DNA of 64,000 nt from Halomonas sp. A40-4 (GTDB lineage: Bacteria > Pseudomonadota > Gammaproteobacteria > Pseudomonadales > Halomonadaceae), in contig NZ_CP065230.1 of assembly GCF_015767635.1 (NCBI RefSeq), forward strand, positions 3,844,001-3,908,000. Reading direction: 5' to 3'. Positions 36,101-44,569 of this stretch are shown one piece after another. The position numbers and the translations under genes are program-made. The stretch's first letter is position 1. Each line of letters starts with the position of its first letter. The notes below the pieces were generated by a model, which saw only the letters and a list, made by a program, of their open reading frames with translations, searched no databases and was not told the DNA's origin.

Positions 36101-38305
36101 TTGCAGACTATCGGCGACCAGGATGCCCTGGGTATTGTCGAGCGTCGTCCCGCCGTTCAGTACCAGTTCGCCGTCGGTGGCCTGCAAGCGACCGGCGCGA
36201 TTGCTTAACGTATCGACCAGGTCTAAATATAACCCCTGATTGGCGCTGATCAGTCCGGCATCGTTGTCGAGGCGAGCCAGCATCAGGGTCACCAGGTCGC
36301 CGACCAGGCTACCGGTGTGATTGGACAGTTGTGCGGCGTCAAGCGTGATGGCGTCGGCAGTGAGCACGCCCTGGGCACCATTGTCGAGCGCGCCGCCCAC
36401 ACTGGCATTGATGGCCTGCTCGGCCAACAGAACACCGCCCCGGTTGTCGACCTCGCCGGCGCTGAGCGCCAGCGTGCCGGTGCGTGCCTGGAGGTGGCCT
36501 GCGGCGTTGTCAAGCCGCGCGCCGACCTCAACCGCGAGGTCACCGTGCTCGGCGCTGATCACGCCATCGTCGTTGCTTAGATCCTGAGCGATGGTGAGCA
36601 TGGCGGTATCGCCGCCGATCGTGCCGCCGTTGTTGGTGAGCGTGGCGGCTGTAAGCGTCACGTCGTCGCTGGCCTGCAACCGGCCCTGGCTATTGTCCAG
36701 GGTATCGACAGCGTCGAGGTTCAGGTCACCGTCGGTGGCGGCAATAAGCCCTTCGCTGCTGTTATCCAGTGAGGTGGCGTCGAGATCAATAAGGTCGGCG
36801 GTGAGGCGTCCGCCACGATTGGTCAGGGTGCCGACACGGCCCTGAAGGTCACCGTCGTCAAGGCTCAGGGTCCCGCCGCTGTTGTCGAGGCGCTCGAGGT
36901 CAAGCCGAACGTCCTGGCCTTCGGCGAACTGCACGCTGCCGCCGAGGTTGTCGAGATGGTCGGTATCGAGTTCGAGAGAGGCTGTGGAGGCTAGAGTCGC
37001 TGCTTGGCCCCGGTTGGTAACGGTGCGACTCGTCAGGGTCACGCGCTCCCCCTGGATAGTGCCGGTATTGGTCACTTCCTGGCGGGCCTCGACGGCGATC
37101 TCATCGGCCAGTAGGCGGCCATGATTGTGCGCTTCGGTGGATGTCACCATGAGGCGCTCGGTAGCATCGAGCCACCCATGGTTATCGAGGCGGTCTGCCC
37201 GAAGGGTGAGGTCGGCATCAGGCTGGAGGGTGTCATTCTCGATGCCAGCGACGACAGTCCCCTGGTTGTCGATGTTGGTTTCAGCGTCCAATGTGATATC
37301 GCCGCCACTGGTCAGGTTGCCGTCGATGTCGAGATTTTCACGGGTGCGCACTTTAATGGCCTGGCTGGCATGAATATCGCCGCTCAGCGTCGCGCGCATG
37401 GCATTGATCTGTGTCTGGCCGGTGCTGGAGGCATCGGCCAGGCGCAGGTGGCCATTGGCGTCGATGAGGATATCGCCTTCGCTGGCCGCCATATCCCCAG
37501 CCAGCTTGACCCCCACGCCACTCTCGGTGCCGATCAGGCGGATGCTACCGGCGTACATGCCACCCAGGGCCGAGGCATCGATGGCCAGTGCCGGGGCCTC
37601 CCCGGTGCCCTGGCGCGCCGTGGTCGCCAGGGTCTCGGCGTCTACGTCGTTGGCCCCGGTGATCACGTTCAGGTGATTGGCGTGGAGTTCGGCGTTAACT
37701 TCGGCGGCTCGGGTGATGATGTCGAACTGATCGACCTGGGTGGCATCGAGCCCCAGACCTTCGATCGCGACCCGTCCCTGGTCGACGGCGAAACGCTCGA
37801 GATCACCGTTCTCTATGATGGGTCGGCCCGTGGAGAGTGTCACCCGTGGGCTGTTGATGAAACCACAGCCGTTGCAGGTGATGCCGTAGGGGTTGGCCAC
37901 CACTACATCGGCGCCGGCACCCGCCACTTCCGTATAGCCTTCGAGTCGACTGGGTCGGCCACCATTGACTTCGTTGATAATTCGACGTGCCGCCTGATCG
38001 CGCAGGTTAGGGTTGCCGACAATAAGCCCGCCGAGCTGGGTGGACTGCAGTTTGCTGGTGGCGTTGTTCAGAATGACGCCCCTCTCGTCGACGTTGTAGT
38101 CAGAGAAGCGGTTGTGCGACAGTCCACTCCCATTGGGGGTCGCGATATCGACCACGGGTACGCCGTTGCCGGCCCGGTCCAGAGAAGTGTTGCTGGCGCC
38201 GGGGGCGACGACGATGCCGTCGGCCAGAACCACAGCCGGGTGCCAGAAAAGGGCGTTGATGATGAGGATGGTGACGTAACGACTCAAGGGGCTACGACTA
38301 TTCAT
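30119..38305 (-). CDS. cdiA: CdiA/FhaB-like two-partner secretion exoprotein
   Basis: A 2728-residue exoprotein. The signal peptide is 1-28. The TPS secretion domain (about 29-280) has NPNL at 98-101 and NPYGITCNGCGFIN at 138-151. An FHA-1 region (about 330-1150) is built from 20-residue repeats with LDN-x-x-G cores. A non-repetitive AT-rich segment (about 1216-1394) and a tyrosine/proline-type domain (SDYLLDKLDYTGDGAYQLLGDGRYESRLVRDAV, about 1539-1581) follow. FHA-2 repeats run about 1650-2150, then a hydrophobic DUF637-like pretoxin part (about 2170-2400) and ESYNRQLH at about 2440, where the variable C-terminal toxin should begin. The last 290 residues contain a hydrophobic helical stretch (about 2633-2665) and no nuclease motif that I recognise. 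Domain order is that of contact-dependent inhibition CdiA rather than a plain adhesin. It would be exported by the adjacent CdiB-like protein. Confidence 0.85.
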   Translation of the reverse strand: MNSRSPLSRYVTILIINALFWHPAVVLADGIVVAPGASNTSLDRAGNGVPVVDIATPNGSGLSHNRFSDYNVDERGVILNNATSKLQSTQLGGLIVGNPNLRDQAARRIINEVNGGRPSRLEGYTEVAGAGADVVVANPYGITCNGCGFINSPRVTLSTGRPIIENGDLERFAVDQGRVAIEGLGLDATQVDQFDIITRAAEVNAELHANHLNVITGANDVDAETLATTARQGTGEAPALAIDASALGGMYAGSIRLIGTESGVGVKLAGDMAASEGDILIDANGHLRLADASSTGQTQINAMRATLSGDIHASQAIKVRTRENLDIDGNLTSGGDITLDAETNIDNQGTVVAGIENDTLQPDADLTLRADRLDNHGWLDATERLMVTSTEAHNHGRLLADEIAVEARQEVTNTGTIQGERVTLTSRTVTNRGQAATLASTASLELDTDHLDNLGGSVQFAEGQDVRLDLERLDNSGGTLSLDDGDLQGRVGTLTNRGGRLTADLIDLDATSLDNSSEGLIAATDGDLNLDAVDTLDNSQGRLQASDDVTLTAATLTNNGGTIGGDTAMLTIAQDLSNDDGVISAEHGDLAVEVGARLDNAAGHLQARTGTLALSAGEVDNRGGVLLAEQAINASVGGALDNGAQGVLTADAITLDAAQLSNHTGSLVGDLVTLMLARLDNDAGLISANQGLYLDLVDTLSNRAGRLQATDGELVLNGGTTLDNTQGILVADSLQLTENGTVTNHQGKLIADAIALDAVSLDNTDDGLVAAGVGGMDITLSGALDNRHGKVQSDQALAIAAQQLDNRNGVVLTQNGALDTYFGLLQNQGGALQGDSATFTGDTLVNADDGLIAGLDGQVKMVLTNGLDNRDGQVLANGTLDIDPPFIDNRQGQLAGRTVRLEAGHLDNAGGMIEASENLAVDAERLTNTDGELRALGGDDSRFTIAGTFDNQDGRVELASDDATLEVGTLRNGQGQLQHAGSGLFQITADRLANAGGQVQGTGSGQVTLGRLDDIGQWQFNDALGFDLDQGLTLAAADRLATAGHLTLNLTSLDNRGQLLANDGLTLHASDDITNRGLISTQGDLAVSAHDLTQRGGRLASGGTSTYHLGGNLDNQGFLTGVGDVDITTASLDNRGTLGSQAGLSIVSRGGIDNRPDTLLFAGGDMTLRGQRLFNRYGDIYSRGSLDFARDDQHTKANSLENRSGTIQAEGNIDVFATSVKNTRDVFEEKWIERDSSIVKELYVAKAYESGPYYSHGWVPTKVRVPERDVDFYDFILKDVSENTLASNSPSGNIVSGSDLTIRASSVENAASHISARNNINIVSGSVRNGGSAGERRIRTRKYEYDRGFLEGSSGGEFYKVFDKGEENVSEDDFKPGLMAKYELKSDIITIVETDSSSPGTIQAGNRVSLHVSDNLENGTVKENARVQLEGDLGDTATNAPVSELTITLNRRTADASAEDNLTPAEPNATMVEAGQRVDDSNPGDVGTYRDVPFERVSPTQLSSFRLPQGRYGLFVRNTSPQSRYLIETNPEFTSTERLMGSDYLLDKLDYTGDGAYQLLGDGRYESRLVRDAVLANTGQRFLEDSLSDDYAQYRHLMDNAVAARDALQLSVGVGLTPAQTAALTHDIVWLEEQQVDGETVLAPVLYLAQVDERNVRGASLIQGRDIDLIAGGDLVNVGTIRADNDLTANSGGLILQGGLLEAGERLDLSAQDSLRNALVGEIRGGHVSLTATESDIVNDRTAVTAGHDRSYETYLDQGGLISARAGLELNAGRDIVNRAEIASQGNATLLAKRDIVTESVVDARGQVNGYGVEQSSESTTQLGASLTTEGVATLSARRDVRLTASEIDSGESLTMEAGNDILLDAAEDQTYTQTHRGWRASHTRRVEQAGSELTASDDIALQAGRDLTATASRAEVGGDLALDAGGDLTLAAAANIDHHESHTASTNWISRRVRQQGSEMVAGEDLTIRSGRDMRLIASDARADDEAFLIAGRDVELLAANDQDYSLYEKEESGLFSSSYQRDEINDIRAVGSRLESDGDLTVVSGADQRYQGSRLEAGNDLTLASGGTVRFETASDMHTESHERSKSNFVSQSASGEGVTRETLRQSELVAQGELILQAADGLQIDVEEIDRRSVARTIDAMVAANPDLAWLKEMEQRGDIDWRQVKAIHDSWDYEQSGLGGGAAMVIAIAAAATGQYYALAAMGGAGAGAVAVSASAAAGSLAGTGAVSLVNNRGNLGDTFSDTLSSDSLHGAVNAALTAGATRGMTDRVWGTQTNPTTSATNNLNLSFGHGSDIARFAGQRATQAAIDAGIRTAIEGGSFSDHLDDGVENAIAHVASGVLFNAVGDIANERLWQEGAPEKIVLHALVGGSVSEAMGGDFATGALAAGASEALVHHLIQDESRVEFSNAAAQIVGIVAAELGDGDVNDGAWIAGQVESYNRQLHTAERELARDLADSSDGQFTLEEIESALRGMYHDELGQAPRDNTQVDLSDVDGVFGSYYDFGGEWQTISGQDGTTRYLIQQVPTEAPPDLIAYIIQETGGDGSPYRAPVYELAPQEPDPGQPIDRMSGRPLDETGRYTVSYVVNGKIYHVPHFPCGDAACIAQGANIDYSDPSAQAYARALDAKALKDLSNAATLAAMINPAGAVGASVGLSGTAANVLSGYLSDNFIETASAEAAQYSFEQYATMRGMPQTQAMRFANSLSLVGFWDHVVDNAGEMVERSP

Positions 38306-38391
38306 GGTGGCTGCTTCCCTGCATCACTGTTCGTTTGTTAGTTCCACTAATTTTTTGTGGCCATTCACAGTCCATCGCGACTGGACCTCAC

Positions 38392-40107
38392 CTAAAAGAA
38401 CGCCTTAACGCTGAAATACACCGGCGCCTCCCGCCGTGGAAACACATCGGGACGTTCCAGTGAATGGCCGACACTGACATTGGCCTCGAGATGCTCACCC
38501 CGCAGACCGACGCCCAGAGCATAACCACTGAGCCGACCATGGAGTTCGGGGTTGTGGCGGCCACGGTGGATCACCCCTACATCATAGGCCAGCGATACTT
38601 CGAGGTTTTCGAACAGGGGCCGGACACTCTCGAGCGGGTATTGCCAAGTGACCTGATTACGCCAATATCCACCGCTGGCCCCACTCAAGGACTGTTCCTT
38701 GAAGCCACGAACCGAATCCTGCCCCCCTAGGCTCAAGCGTTGCGGGCTATAGAGGACGTCATCACTCCACTGGCCATGGAGCAGACTCGAAAAACTCAGT
38801 GATTGACGGAACAATGAAAAGGGCTGGAGATAGCTCAGTGTCAGGGTCGCCCTTTCGAACTGCGCCGTTGGGGTTCCGGGAGCATTGGCACCATCGCTCT
38901 GCGCTCCAAACAGGGTAAGTCCCTTATGCCAGCCGATATCGGTATTGAAGAGTGCGTTGCCGATACGGCGGCCATGGTTGATGCCGATGCTGAGCTCGCT
39001 CAAGCGCTGGCTACTCACCCCGATGCGGGCGCCATCGATATAGTTGCGCGTTGATAGGCGACTGATGCCGATACTCGCTGCTGTCTTGCTGACGCTGTCG
39101 CGCCATAACAGCCGTTCGGCCTGCAACCGATGCCGCTCGCTTTTGCCCTCAAGAGTGAAGAGAAAGCCGTTGGCTTCGGCAAGGGTGTGATAATCGCTAT
39201 CGGTATAGTCGTAAGAGAACGTCCAATAACCATATGGCAGGCTATAAGCAAAATGGCCGCTGCTGGAGCCGATATCGGGGCGGTCAGTTACGTCATGCCC
39301 CCATTGAGCGATGAACTGATCGGCGAGCCCCAGAGGGCTATCCCACTCGAGCCCCCCACGCCACTGTTGTTCGCCGGTTCCCCCGCTACCATTATTGTTG
39401 TGCTCCAGCGAAACTCTTACCGGCTGACTGGCCGCGCCGGAGACATGAATGCGGCTGCCGCCTACCGTATCGCCCGGCATAAGCTCCAAGGTGGCCTGAC
39501 GTGAAGGCAAGCGATTCAACTGGTCGATCAGTTGCTCAAGGTCGCGGAGATTGAGGGCATCGCCCACTCCGGTCGGTGAAGCCATGGCCAATTCGCGAGG
39601 TGTTGGCGTGTCGCCCGGGCTTTCCAAGGCGTCGATATGCCCCTCGACGACGACCACCCGTAAGCGTTGCCGGGAAAGGTCCTGTTGGGGCAGATAGGCA
39701 CGCGTAGTAACAAAGCCACGATCAAGGTAGGCCTGCGTAACAGCTTGCAGCAGCTCATTGAGATCATCCGCCGTCAGACAGTGTCCGGTGAACGGTTCAA
39801 TGATGGTTTGCTGAAAGTCATCGCTAAGCAACACAACGCCTTCCAGGTCAATGACCTCGATTGGCAAGCATTGTACCTGCGGCGATGCAGTGGACGCCGA
39901 CGGTGCTTCACTCCTGCCTGGCAGGCGTTGCAATTGCTGCAACCGATGCCGCTGCTCTTCCAGTAGGCGCTGCTGGTCACCCTGAATGAAATTCTGGCTG
40001 GTAGCCCCCGCCTTCACCTCAGGAGGCAATTCGACCGCAACGGCCGTGACGCTCCACAGATAGAGTGCTGCCAGTGTCAAGCAGCTTCGTAACAAGCTTA
40101 TGACCAC
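38392..40107 (-). CDS. cdiB: CdiB/ShlB-type two-partner secretion outer-membrane transporter
   Basis: A 571-residue outer-membrane protein of the Omp85/TpsB family. It has a signal peptide (about 1-24), an N-terminal helix rich in Gln/Arg (QQRLLEEQRHRLQQLQRL), two POTRA domains (about 75-225, VVVVEGHIDAL), and a 16-strand barrel with the conserved LGGQDSVRGFKEQSL L6 loop, ending in FSVKAFF. It recognises the TPS domain of the neighbouring CdiA-like protein and moves it to the surface. The start is a GTG at 40107 with AAGGGA 7 bases upstream. It lies 86 bases upstream of cdiA on the same strand in the usual BA order. The AT-rich 220 bases before it probably hold the promoter. Confidence 0.93.
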   Translation of the reverse strand: MVISLLRSCLTLAALYLWSVTAVAVELPPEVKAGATSQNFIQGDQQRLLEEQRHRLQQLQRLPGRSEAPSASTASPQVQCLPIEVIDLEGVVLLSDDFQQTIIEPFTGHCLTADDLNELLQAVTQAYLDRGFVTTRAYLPQQDLSRQRLRVVVVEGHIDALESPGDTPTPRELAMASPTGVGDALNLRDLEQLIDQLNRLPSRQATLELMPGDTVGGSRIHVSGAASQPVRVSLEHNNNGSGGTGEQQWRGGLEWDSPLGLADQFIAQWGHDVTDRPDIGSSSGHFAYSLPYGYWTFSYDYTDSDYHTLAEANGFLFTLEGKSERHRLQAERLLWRDSVSKTAASIGISRLSTRNYIDGARIGVSSQRLSELSIGINHGRRIGNALFNTDIGWHKGLTLFGAQSDGANAPGTPTAQFERATLTLSYLQPFSLFRQSLSFSSLLHGQWSDDVLYSPQRLSLGGQDSVRGFKEQSLSGASGGYWRNQVTWQYPLESVRPLFENLEVSLAYDVGVIHRGRHNPELHGRLSGYALGVGLRGEHLEANVSVGHSLERPDVFPRREAPVYFSVKAFF

Positions 40108-40318
40108 GCCGTATTCCCTTACGATAAACTTGATCAGTGGGAATAATAACGACAGTCATAAAGAAAACTTTAACACTATATTAGTACGAGTTTTCCCATC
40201 ACCCCGACCAGTGATACGCCAAGTATTTCAGGGCCGTCATCCAGACAACAACAAACCCCACCGCTTGAGATTGGTCATATCACCAGCCATAAAAATATAA
40301 TTTCCGTTATGCCCTTAC

Positions 40319-40380
40319 TGCAGGGGCAATACTTAATAGCCATCGGCTACCGGCAGTTAGATAGGCTGTTGAAGGGGGCT
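40319..40380 (+). pseudogene. 3' fragment of comM at the right border of the insertion
   Basis: The frame reads LQGQYLIAIGYRQLDRLLKGA, matching the last residues of the intact ComM (LIEAIGYRQLDRMLKGA). Bases 40338-40380 match 29126-29168 at 40 of 43 positions; an internal deletion removes part of the preceding sequence. The comM stop codon is changed (TAG to CAG), and the fragment runs directly into the end of the FMN reductase gene. Confidence 0.85.
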
Positions 40381-40961
40381 CAGCCGTGGGTTTTGGCCAG
40401 CGAATCGACCAGGCGCTGGCAGAGCGCATCAAGCTTTTGGCCGGTGGCCTCATCATGTAGCGCGCCACTGTCGTTGAATGCACTACCTGCTTGGGGAAGC
40501 GATAGCGGCTGCGGCAGAACCGTCAGGCTAAGGTTGGCGAGGAGCTGCTGCGCCAGGGGCATCGCGCGGATGCCGCCCAACCCGCCGGGTGATGCTGCCA
40601 CCAGGGCCGCCCACTTGCCCGCAAAAAGCCCCAGGCCCGGGGTGTCTTCATAGGGCCGGGATAGCCAGTCCAGGGTGTTCTTGAGCAGCGGCGTGATAAA
40701 GCCGTTGTATTCCGGCGAGGCAATAAATACCGCCTGGTGCTCAGCGAGGATAGCGCGCAGCTTCAGCACATTGTCCGGCATGCCTTGCGCCTCAATGTCC
40801 TGGTCAAATAACGGGCAGGGGTAATCCTTTAAATCGATAAAAGTGGCTTGGCCGCCCAGTGCCTCGATACGCTTGGCGGCGAGTTGGGCGAGCTGCTTAT
40901 TCAGTGAACCTTCGCGGGCACTACCCGCAAATACCAGTACTTTCGGTGTGTTAGATGTCAT
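40380..40961 (-). CDS. NADPH-dependent FMN reductase family protein
   Basis: A 193-residue flavodoxin-like reductase. The FMN phosphate loop is GSAREGSLNKQL (residues 13-24), and the isoalloxazine segment SPEYNGFITPLLKNTLDWLSRP is at about 82-103. Related proteins (ChrR, ArsH, YieF-like) reduce FMN, quinones, chromate or azo compounds with NADPH; the substrate here is open. A decayed copy of its 3' end lies at the far side of the accessory region (29477-29625), so comM and this gene were probably neighbours before the insertion. Start ATG at 40961. Confidence 0.9.
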   Translation of the reverse strand: MTSNTPKVLVFAGSAREGSLNKQLAQLAAKRIEALGGQATFIDLKDYPCPLFDQDIEAQGMPDNVLKLRAILAEHQAVFIASPEYNGFITPLLKNTLDWLSRPYEDTPGLGLFAGKWAALVAASPGGLGGIRAMPLAQQLLANLSLTVLPQPLSLPQAGSAFNDSGALHDEATGQKLDALCQRLVDSLAKTHG

Positions 40962-41066
40962 CGCACGATCCTGATTGAAAATGGGCTAGCGTAAGTAGGT
41001 CATTGCGAGTTTCGCACAAGCATCTGGTGATAGCATTAACCCCCACTCATATAAAGGGGCCAATAG

Positions 41067-42098
41067 TCAAAGGTTATCATCCGTCGTTGACGATGAGGGC
41101 GGCTTCCTGGGTGACGTTTCTGTCCTGGACGCCGCCACTTGATCGATGAACGCGTCCAGGGCATCGAACAGTGCACGGCGAATCGGCTCCGCTTCATTCA
41201 CCAGGTGGTGCCTGGCATCCGGATGCCGATAGATCTGCGCGCCGGGGAATTTATCCTGCAGAATCGCCAGGTTCCATTCCCAGTCCACAGTAACGTCCTG
41301 CTCGCCCTGTAAAATCATCACTCGCAAATCCAGCGGGTCGCGGGCCAATAGCCTGGGTATCCAGCGGCGCATGGCGGTGACCCAGGCCACGCTCAGCTGA
41401 TTGGGCTGCAACGGGTCGTGATCGCGTAGAAACTCGGTAAATTCTTCGTCAGTCGAGTTGGGCCGATACTTGCGCGGCAGCGCTTTAACGAAGGGACTGG
41501 CGATCAGGTGCAGCCAGCTTGCCTGGCTCCAGCCCCAGGGGCGAACCAGCGGCGCCAATAGCACCAGGCCATCCCACCCCGCTGCATGGCGGCGGCTCAG
41601 CGCGTCGGTCGCCAGGATCGCCCCACCGGTACTTTGCCCGATGCCCATCCAAGGGGCAGGCGCCATGGACTGCTGGGCCAGAATGGTTTGCACATGCGTG
41701 AGGCAGTGCTGATAGTCGTCAAAGTCATCAATGGCAGCACGCGCACCGCTGGAAAGCCCATGACCGGGCAAATCCCACAGCACAACGCGCCAGCCTTTAT
41801 CCAACAAGCGTTCAAGCAGGTGGCGATAAAGCCCCAGGTGGTCGAAATAGCCGTGGACGACAAAGGCGGTGCCTTTTGGTGCAGGCGGGCTCCATACCTG
41901 GCACCACAGCGAAAAACGCCCGGTATCGATAAACCCTGCGTATACGTCCCGGGTGTCAAGGCGCAGCGCCTCCAGGCCGTAGTGCTGAAAATAGTCATTC
42001 ATCGCCATGGCAAGGACGTCACCAGGCACCAAGCGGGAGAGTGCTGAGTCGCCAGCGTGGCGGCGAAACAATGCCTCTAAATGATCGAACTCGCGCAT
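41067..42098 (-). CDS. alpha/beta hydrolase, monoacylglycerol lipase/lysophospholipase-like
   Basis: A 343-residue alpha/beta hydrolase of the Hydrolase_4 group. The oxyanion-hole segment is AFVVHGYFDHLGLYRHL, then DLPGHGLSSG. The nucleophile elbow is GIGQSTGG, the acid is in LQGEQDVTVDW, and the catalytic His is in DARHHLVNE. These features fit monoacylglycerol lipases or lysophospholipases acting in the cytoplasm or at the membrane. The start at 42098 follows AGGAG by 8 bases; the in-frame GTG at 42104 is too close to that site. The C-terminal 30 residues are Ser/Thr/Pro-rich and poorly conserved. Confidence 0.88.
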   Translation of the reverse strand: MREFDHLEALFRRHAGDSALSRLVPGDVLAMAMNDYFQHYGLEALRLDTRDVYAGFIDTGRFSLWCQVWSPPAPKGTAFVVHGYFDHLGLYRHLLERLLDKGWRVVLWDLPGHGLSSGARAAIDDFDDYQHCLTHVQTILAQQSMAPAPWMGIGQSTGGAILATDALSRRHAAGWDGLVLLAPLVRPWGWSQASWLHLIASPFVKALPRKYRPNSTDEEFTEFLRDHDPLQPNQLSVAWVTAMRRWIPRLLARDPLDLRVMILQGEQDVTVDWEWNLAILQDKFPGAQIYRHPDARHHLVNEAEPIRRALFDALDAFIDQVAASRTETSPRKPPSSSTTDDNL

Positions 42099-42328
42099 TC
42101 GCACCTCTCCTTAAACCGCTCTTTCGCCACCGGTCAGTCAATCACCCATGGCGTCATTCCTTATCTTTTGGTCGAGCATGATAGCGCTTTAGCGTCTATG
42201 CTGTTTACATGCCCACACAGATGTGGAATTATTTTCCATAAATAGTTTTTAAATGCGTTTTCATCTGACTGTGACGGGGCATCAGCCGAGTAAAACGGCG
42301 TCACAGCCACCTTAACAGGAGAGTCTCC

Positions 42329-44503
42329 ATGAGCGAGCGTATCACGCGTCACCGTTTACAGGTGGCAGCCGACCTGGATCGTTTTATCAGCGAGCAGGCC
42401 CTGCCCGGCACCGGCGTCGACGAAAGCGCCTTCTGGGCAGGCGTCGATGCTCTATTTCACGATTTAACCCCCAAAAACCGTCAACTGCTAGAAGAACGTG
42501 ATGTTCTTCAAGAGAAGCTTGATGCCTGGCATCGCGAAAACCCCGGCCCGGTCGCGGACATGCCCGCCTACCGTCGCTTCTTGAAAGACGTCGGTTACCT
42601 GGTCGACGCGCCCGCCAACGTCACCGCCACCACTGCCAACGTTGACCGTGAAGTCGCCGTTCAGGCGGGCCCGCAGCTGGTCGTACCGATGAGCAACGCG
42701 CGCTACGCGCTCAACGCCGCCAACGCCCGCTGGGGCAGCCTGTACGACGCGCTCTACGGCACCGACGTAATTTCGGAAGAAGACGGCGCGGAAAAGGGCA
42801 CCAGTTTTAATCCCAAGCGCGGCGCAAAGGTCATTGCCTACGCCCGCGGCGTCCTCGACCGCGCGGCGCCGCTGGCGACTGGTTCTCACCGTGATGCGGT
42901 GAACTACGCGATTCGCGATGAGCACCTGGTCGTCACGCTGGAGGGCGGACGCGAAACCGGCCTGAAGGACGCGGGTAAGCTGATCGGCTTTAGCGGCGAT
43001 GCCGCCGCGCCTGACGCCATCCTGCTGGGCAACAACGGCCTGCATCTGGAAATCCAGATCGACGCCAACGACGCCATCGGTAAAACCGACCCGGCGGGTG
43101 TCAAGGACGTGGTGGCTGAAGCCGCGCTGACCGCGATCATGGACTGCGAAGACTCCGTGGCCGCCGTCGACTCGGAAGATAAGGTGGGCGTCTACAGCAA
43201 CTGGCTCGGCCTGATGAAGGGCGACCTGGAAGAGAAAATCGAGAAAGGCGACAAGACCTTTACTCGCAAGCTGAACGCCGACCGGACCTGGCAAACCACC
43301 GATGGTAGCAGCGTGACGCTTCCAGGCCGCTCGCTGATGTTCGTGCGCAACGTCGGCCACCTGATGACCACCCCGGCGGTTCTCGACGAGAACGGCAACG
43401 AACTGCCGGAAGGCATCCTCGATGCCGTCGTCACCTCATTATTGGCGCTGCACGACCTGAAGAAAGACGCTGACCAGCCGCGCAACTCGCGTGCGGGCTC
43501 GGTGTATATCGTCAAGCCGAAGATGCACGGCCCCAAAGAAGTCGCGTTTGCCAACGAGCTGTTCGGCCGCGTGGAAGACATTCTGGGCATGAACCGCGAT
43601 ACCCTGAAAATGGGCATCATGGACGAAGAGCGCCGTACCACTGTCAACCTCAAGGCATGCATTGCCGAAGCCACATCACGCGTGGTGTTTATCAACACCG
43701 GCTTCCTTGACCGTACCGGCGACGAAATGCACACCGCCATGGAAGCGGGCCCCATGGTGCGCAAGGGCGACATGAAGAGCGCCGCCTGGATTCAGGCCTA
43801 CGAGAAGAGCAACGTTCAGGTCGGTCTCGCCTGTGGTCTGCGCGGTCGCGCCCAGATCGGCAAGGGCATGTGGGCAATGCCCGACTTGATGCACAACATG
43901 CTGGAGCAGAAAATCGGTCACCCGAAAGCGGGCGCCAACACCGCCTGGGTGCCCTCGCCCACCGCCGCAGCACTGCACGCACTGCACTACCATCAGGTCA
44001 ACGTCACCGACGTGCAGCGCGAACTTGAAGCCCAGGGCGAGCCAGACTTCCTGGATGACCTGCTCACTGTACCGGTTGCCGAAAACGCCAACTGGTCCGA
44101 CGAGGAAAAGCAGCAGGAGCTGGACAACAACTGCCAGGGCATTCTGGGCTACGTGGTGCGCTGGGTTGAGCACGGCGTGGGCTGCTCCAAGGTGCCGGAT
44201 ATCCACAACGTCGGCTTGATGGAAGACCGCGCCACGCTGCGTATCTCCAGCCAGCACATTGCCAACTGGCTGCACCATGGCATTGTCGATGCTCCACGGG
44301 TCGAAGAGACGCTCAAGCGCATGGCCAAGGTGGTCGACGAGCAGAACGCCGGGGACCCCACCTACACCGCCATGAGCGACAACTTCGAAGATTCTACCGC
44401 GTTCAAGGCGGCGTCTGACCTGATCTTCAAAGGCCGCGTCCAGCCGTCGGGCTACACCGAACCGCTACTCCACGAGTGGCGCCAAGTGCATAAGGCGAAG
44501 TAA
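42329..44503 (+). CDS. glcB: malate synthase G
   Basis: A 724-residue enzyme that condenses glyoxylate with acetyl-CoA to malate in the glyoxylate shunt and glycolate use. Typical MSG features are the N-terminal [35 protein letters not shown] with the magnesium ligands, the arginine/glutamate segment [15 protein letters not shown], and [19 protein letters not shown] late in the chain. The length equals the G isoform. AGGAG lies 7 bases before the ATG. It is monocistronic: a 224-base leader precedes it and a strong terminator follows. No isocitrate lyase or glycolate oxidase genes are nearby. Confidence 0.97.
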   Translation: MSERITRHRLQVAADLDRFISEQALPGTGVDESAFWAGVDALFHDLTPKNRQLLEERDVLQEKLDAWHRENPGPVADMPAYRRFLKDVGYLVDAPANVTATTANVDREVAVQAGPQLVVPMSNARYALNAANARWGSLYDALYGTDVISEEDGAEKGTSFNPKRGAKVIAYARGVLDRAAPLATGSHRDAVNYAIRDEHLVVTLEGGRETGLKDAGKLIGFSGDAAAPDAILLGNNGLHLEIQIDANDAIGKTDPAGVKDVVAEAALTAIMDCEDSVAAVDSEDKVGVYSNWLGLMKGDLEEKIEKGDKTFTRKLNADRTWQTTDGSSVTLPGRSLMFVRNVGHLMTTPAVLDENGNELPEGILDAVVTSLLALHDLKKDADQPRNSRAGSVYIVKPKMHGPKEVAFANELFGRVEDILGMNRDTLKMGIMDEERRTTVNLKACIAEATSRVVFINTGFLDRTGDEMHTAMEAGPMVRKGDMKSAAWIQAYEKSNVQVGLACGLRGRAQIGKGMWAMPDLMHNMLEQKIGHPKAGANTAWVPSPTAAALHALHYHQVNVTDVQRELEAQGEPDFLDDLLTVPVAENANWSDEEKQQELDNNCQGILGYVVRWVEHGVGCSKVPDIHNVGLMEDRATLRISSQHIANWLHHGIVDAPRVEETLKRMAKVVDEQNAGDPTYTAMSDNFEDSTAFKAASDLIFKGRVQPSGYTEPLLHEWRQVHKAK

Positions 44504-44522
44504 ACTCGCTAAAGGTACGATC

Positions 44523-44553
44523 AGCCCCGGGGCGTTTGCCTCGGGGCTTTTTT
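44523..44553 (+). terminator. terminator after glcB
   Basis: AGCCCCG (44523-44529) pairs with CGGGGCT (44542-44548), with an inner GGC/GCC pair, followed by a run of T. Confidence 0.9.
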
Positions 44554-44569
44554 ATGAAGGAAAACAACA

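Noticed and set aside
40309..40653. Plus-strand frame starting in the comM scar
   Set aside because: Only its first 20 codons match ComM; the rest is antisense to the FMN reductase gene, so it is a remnant and not a gene.
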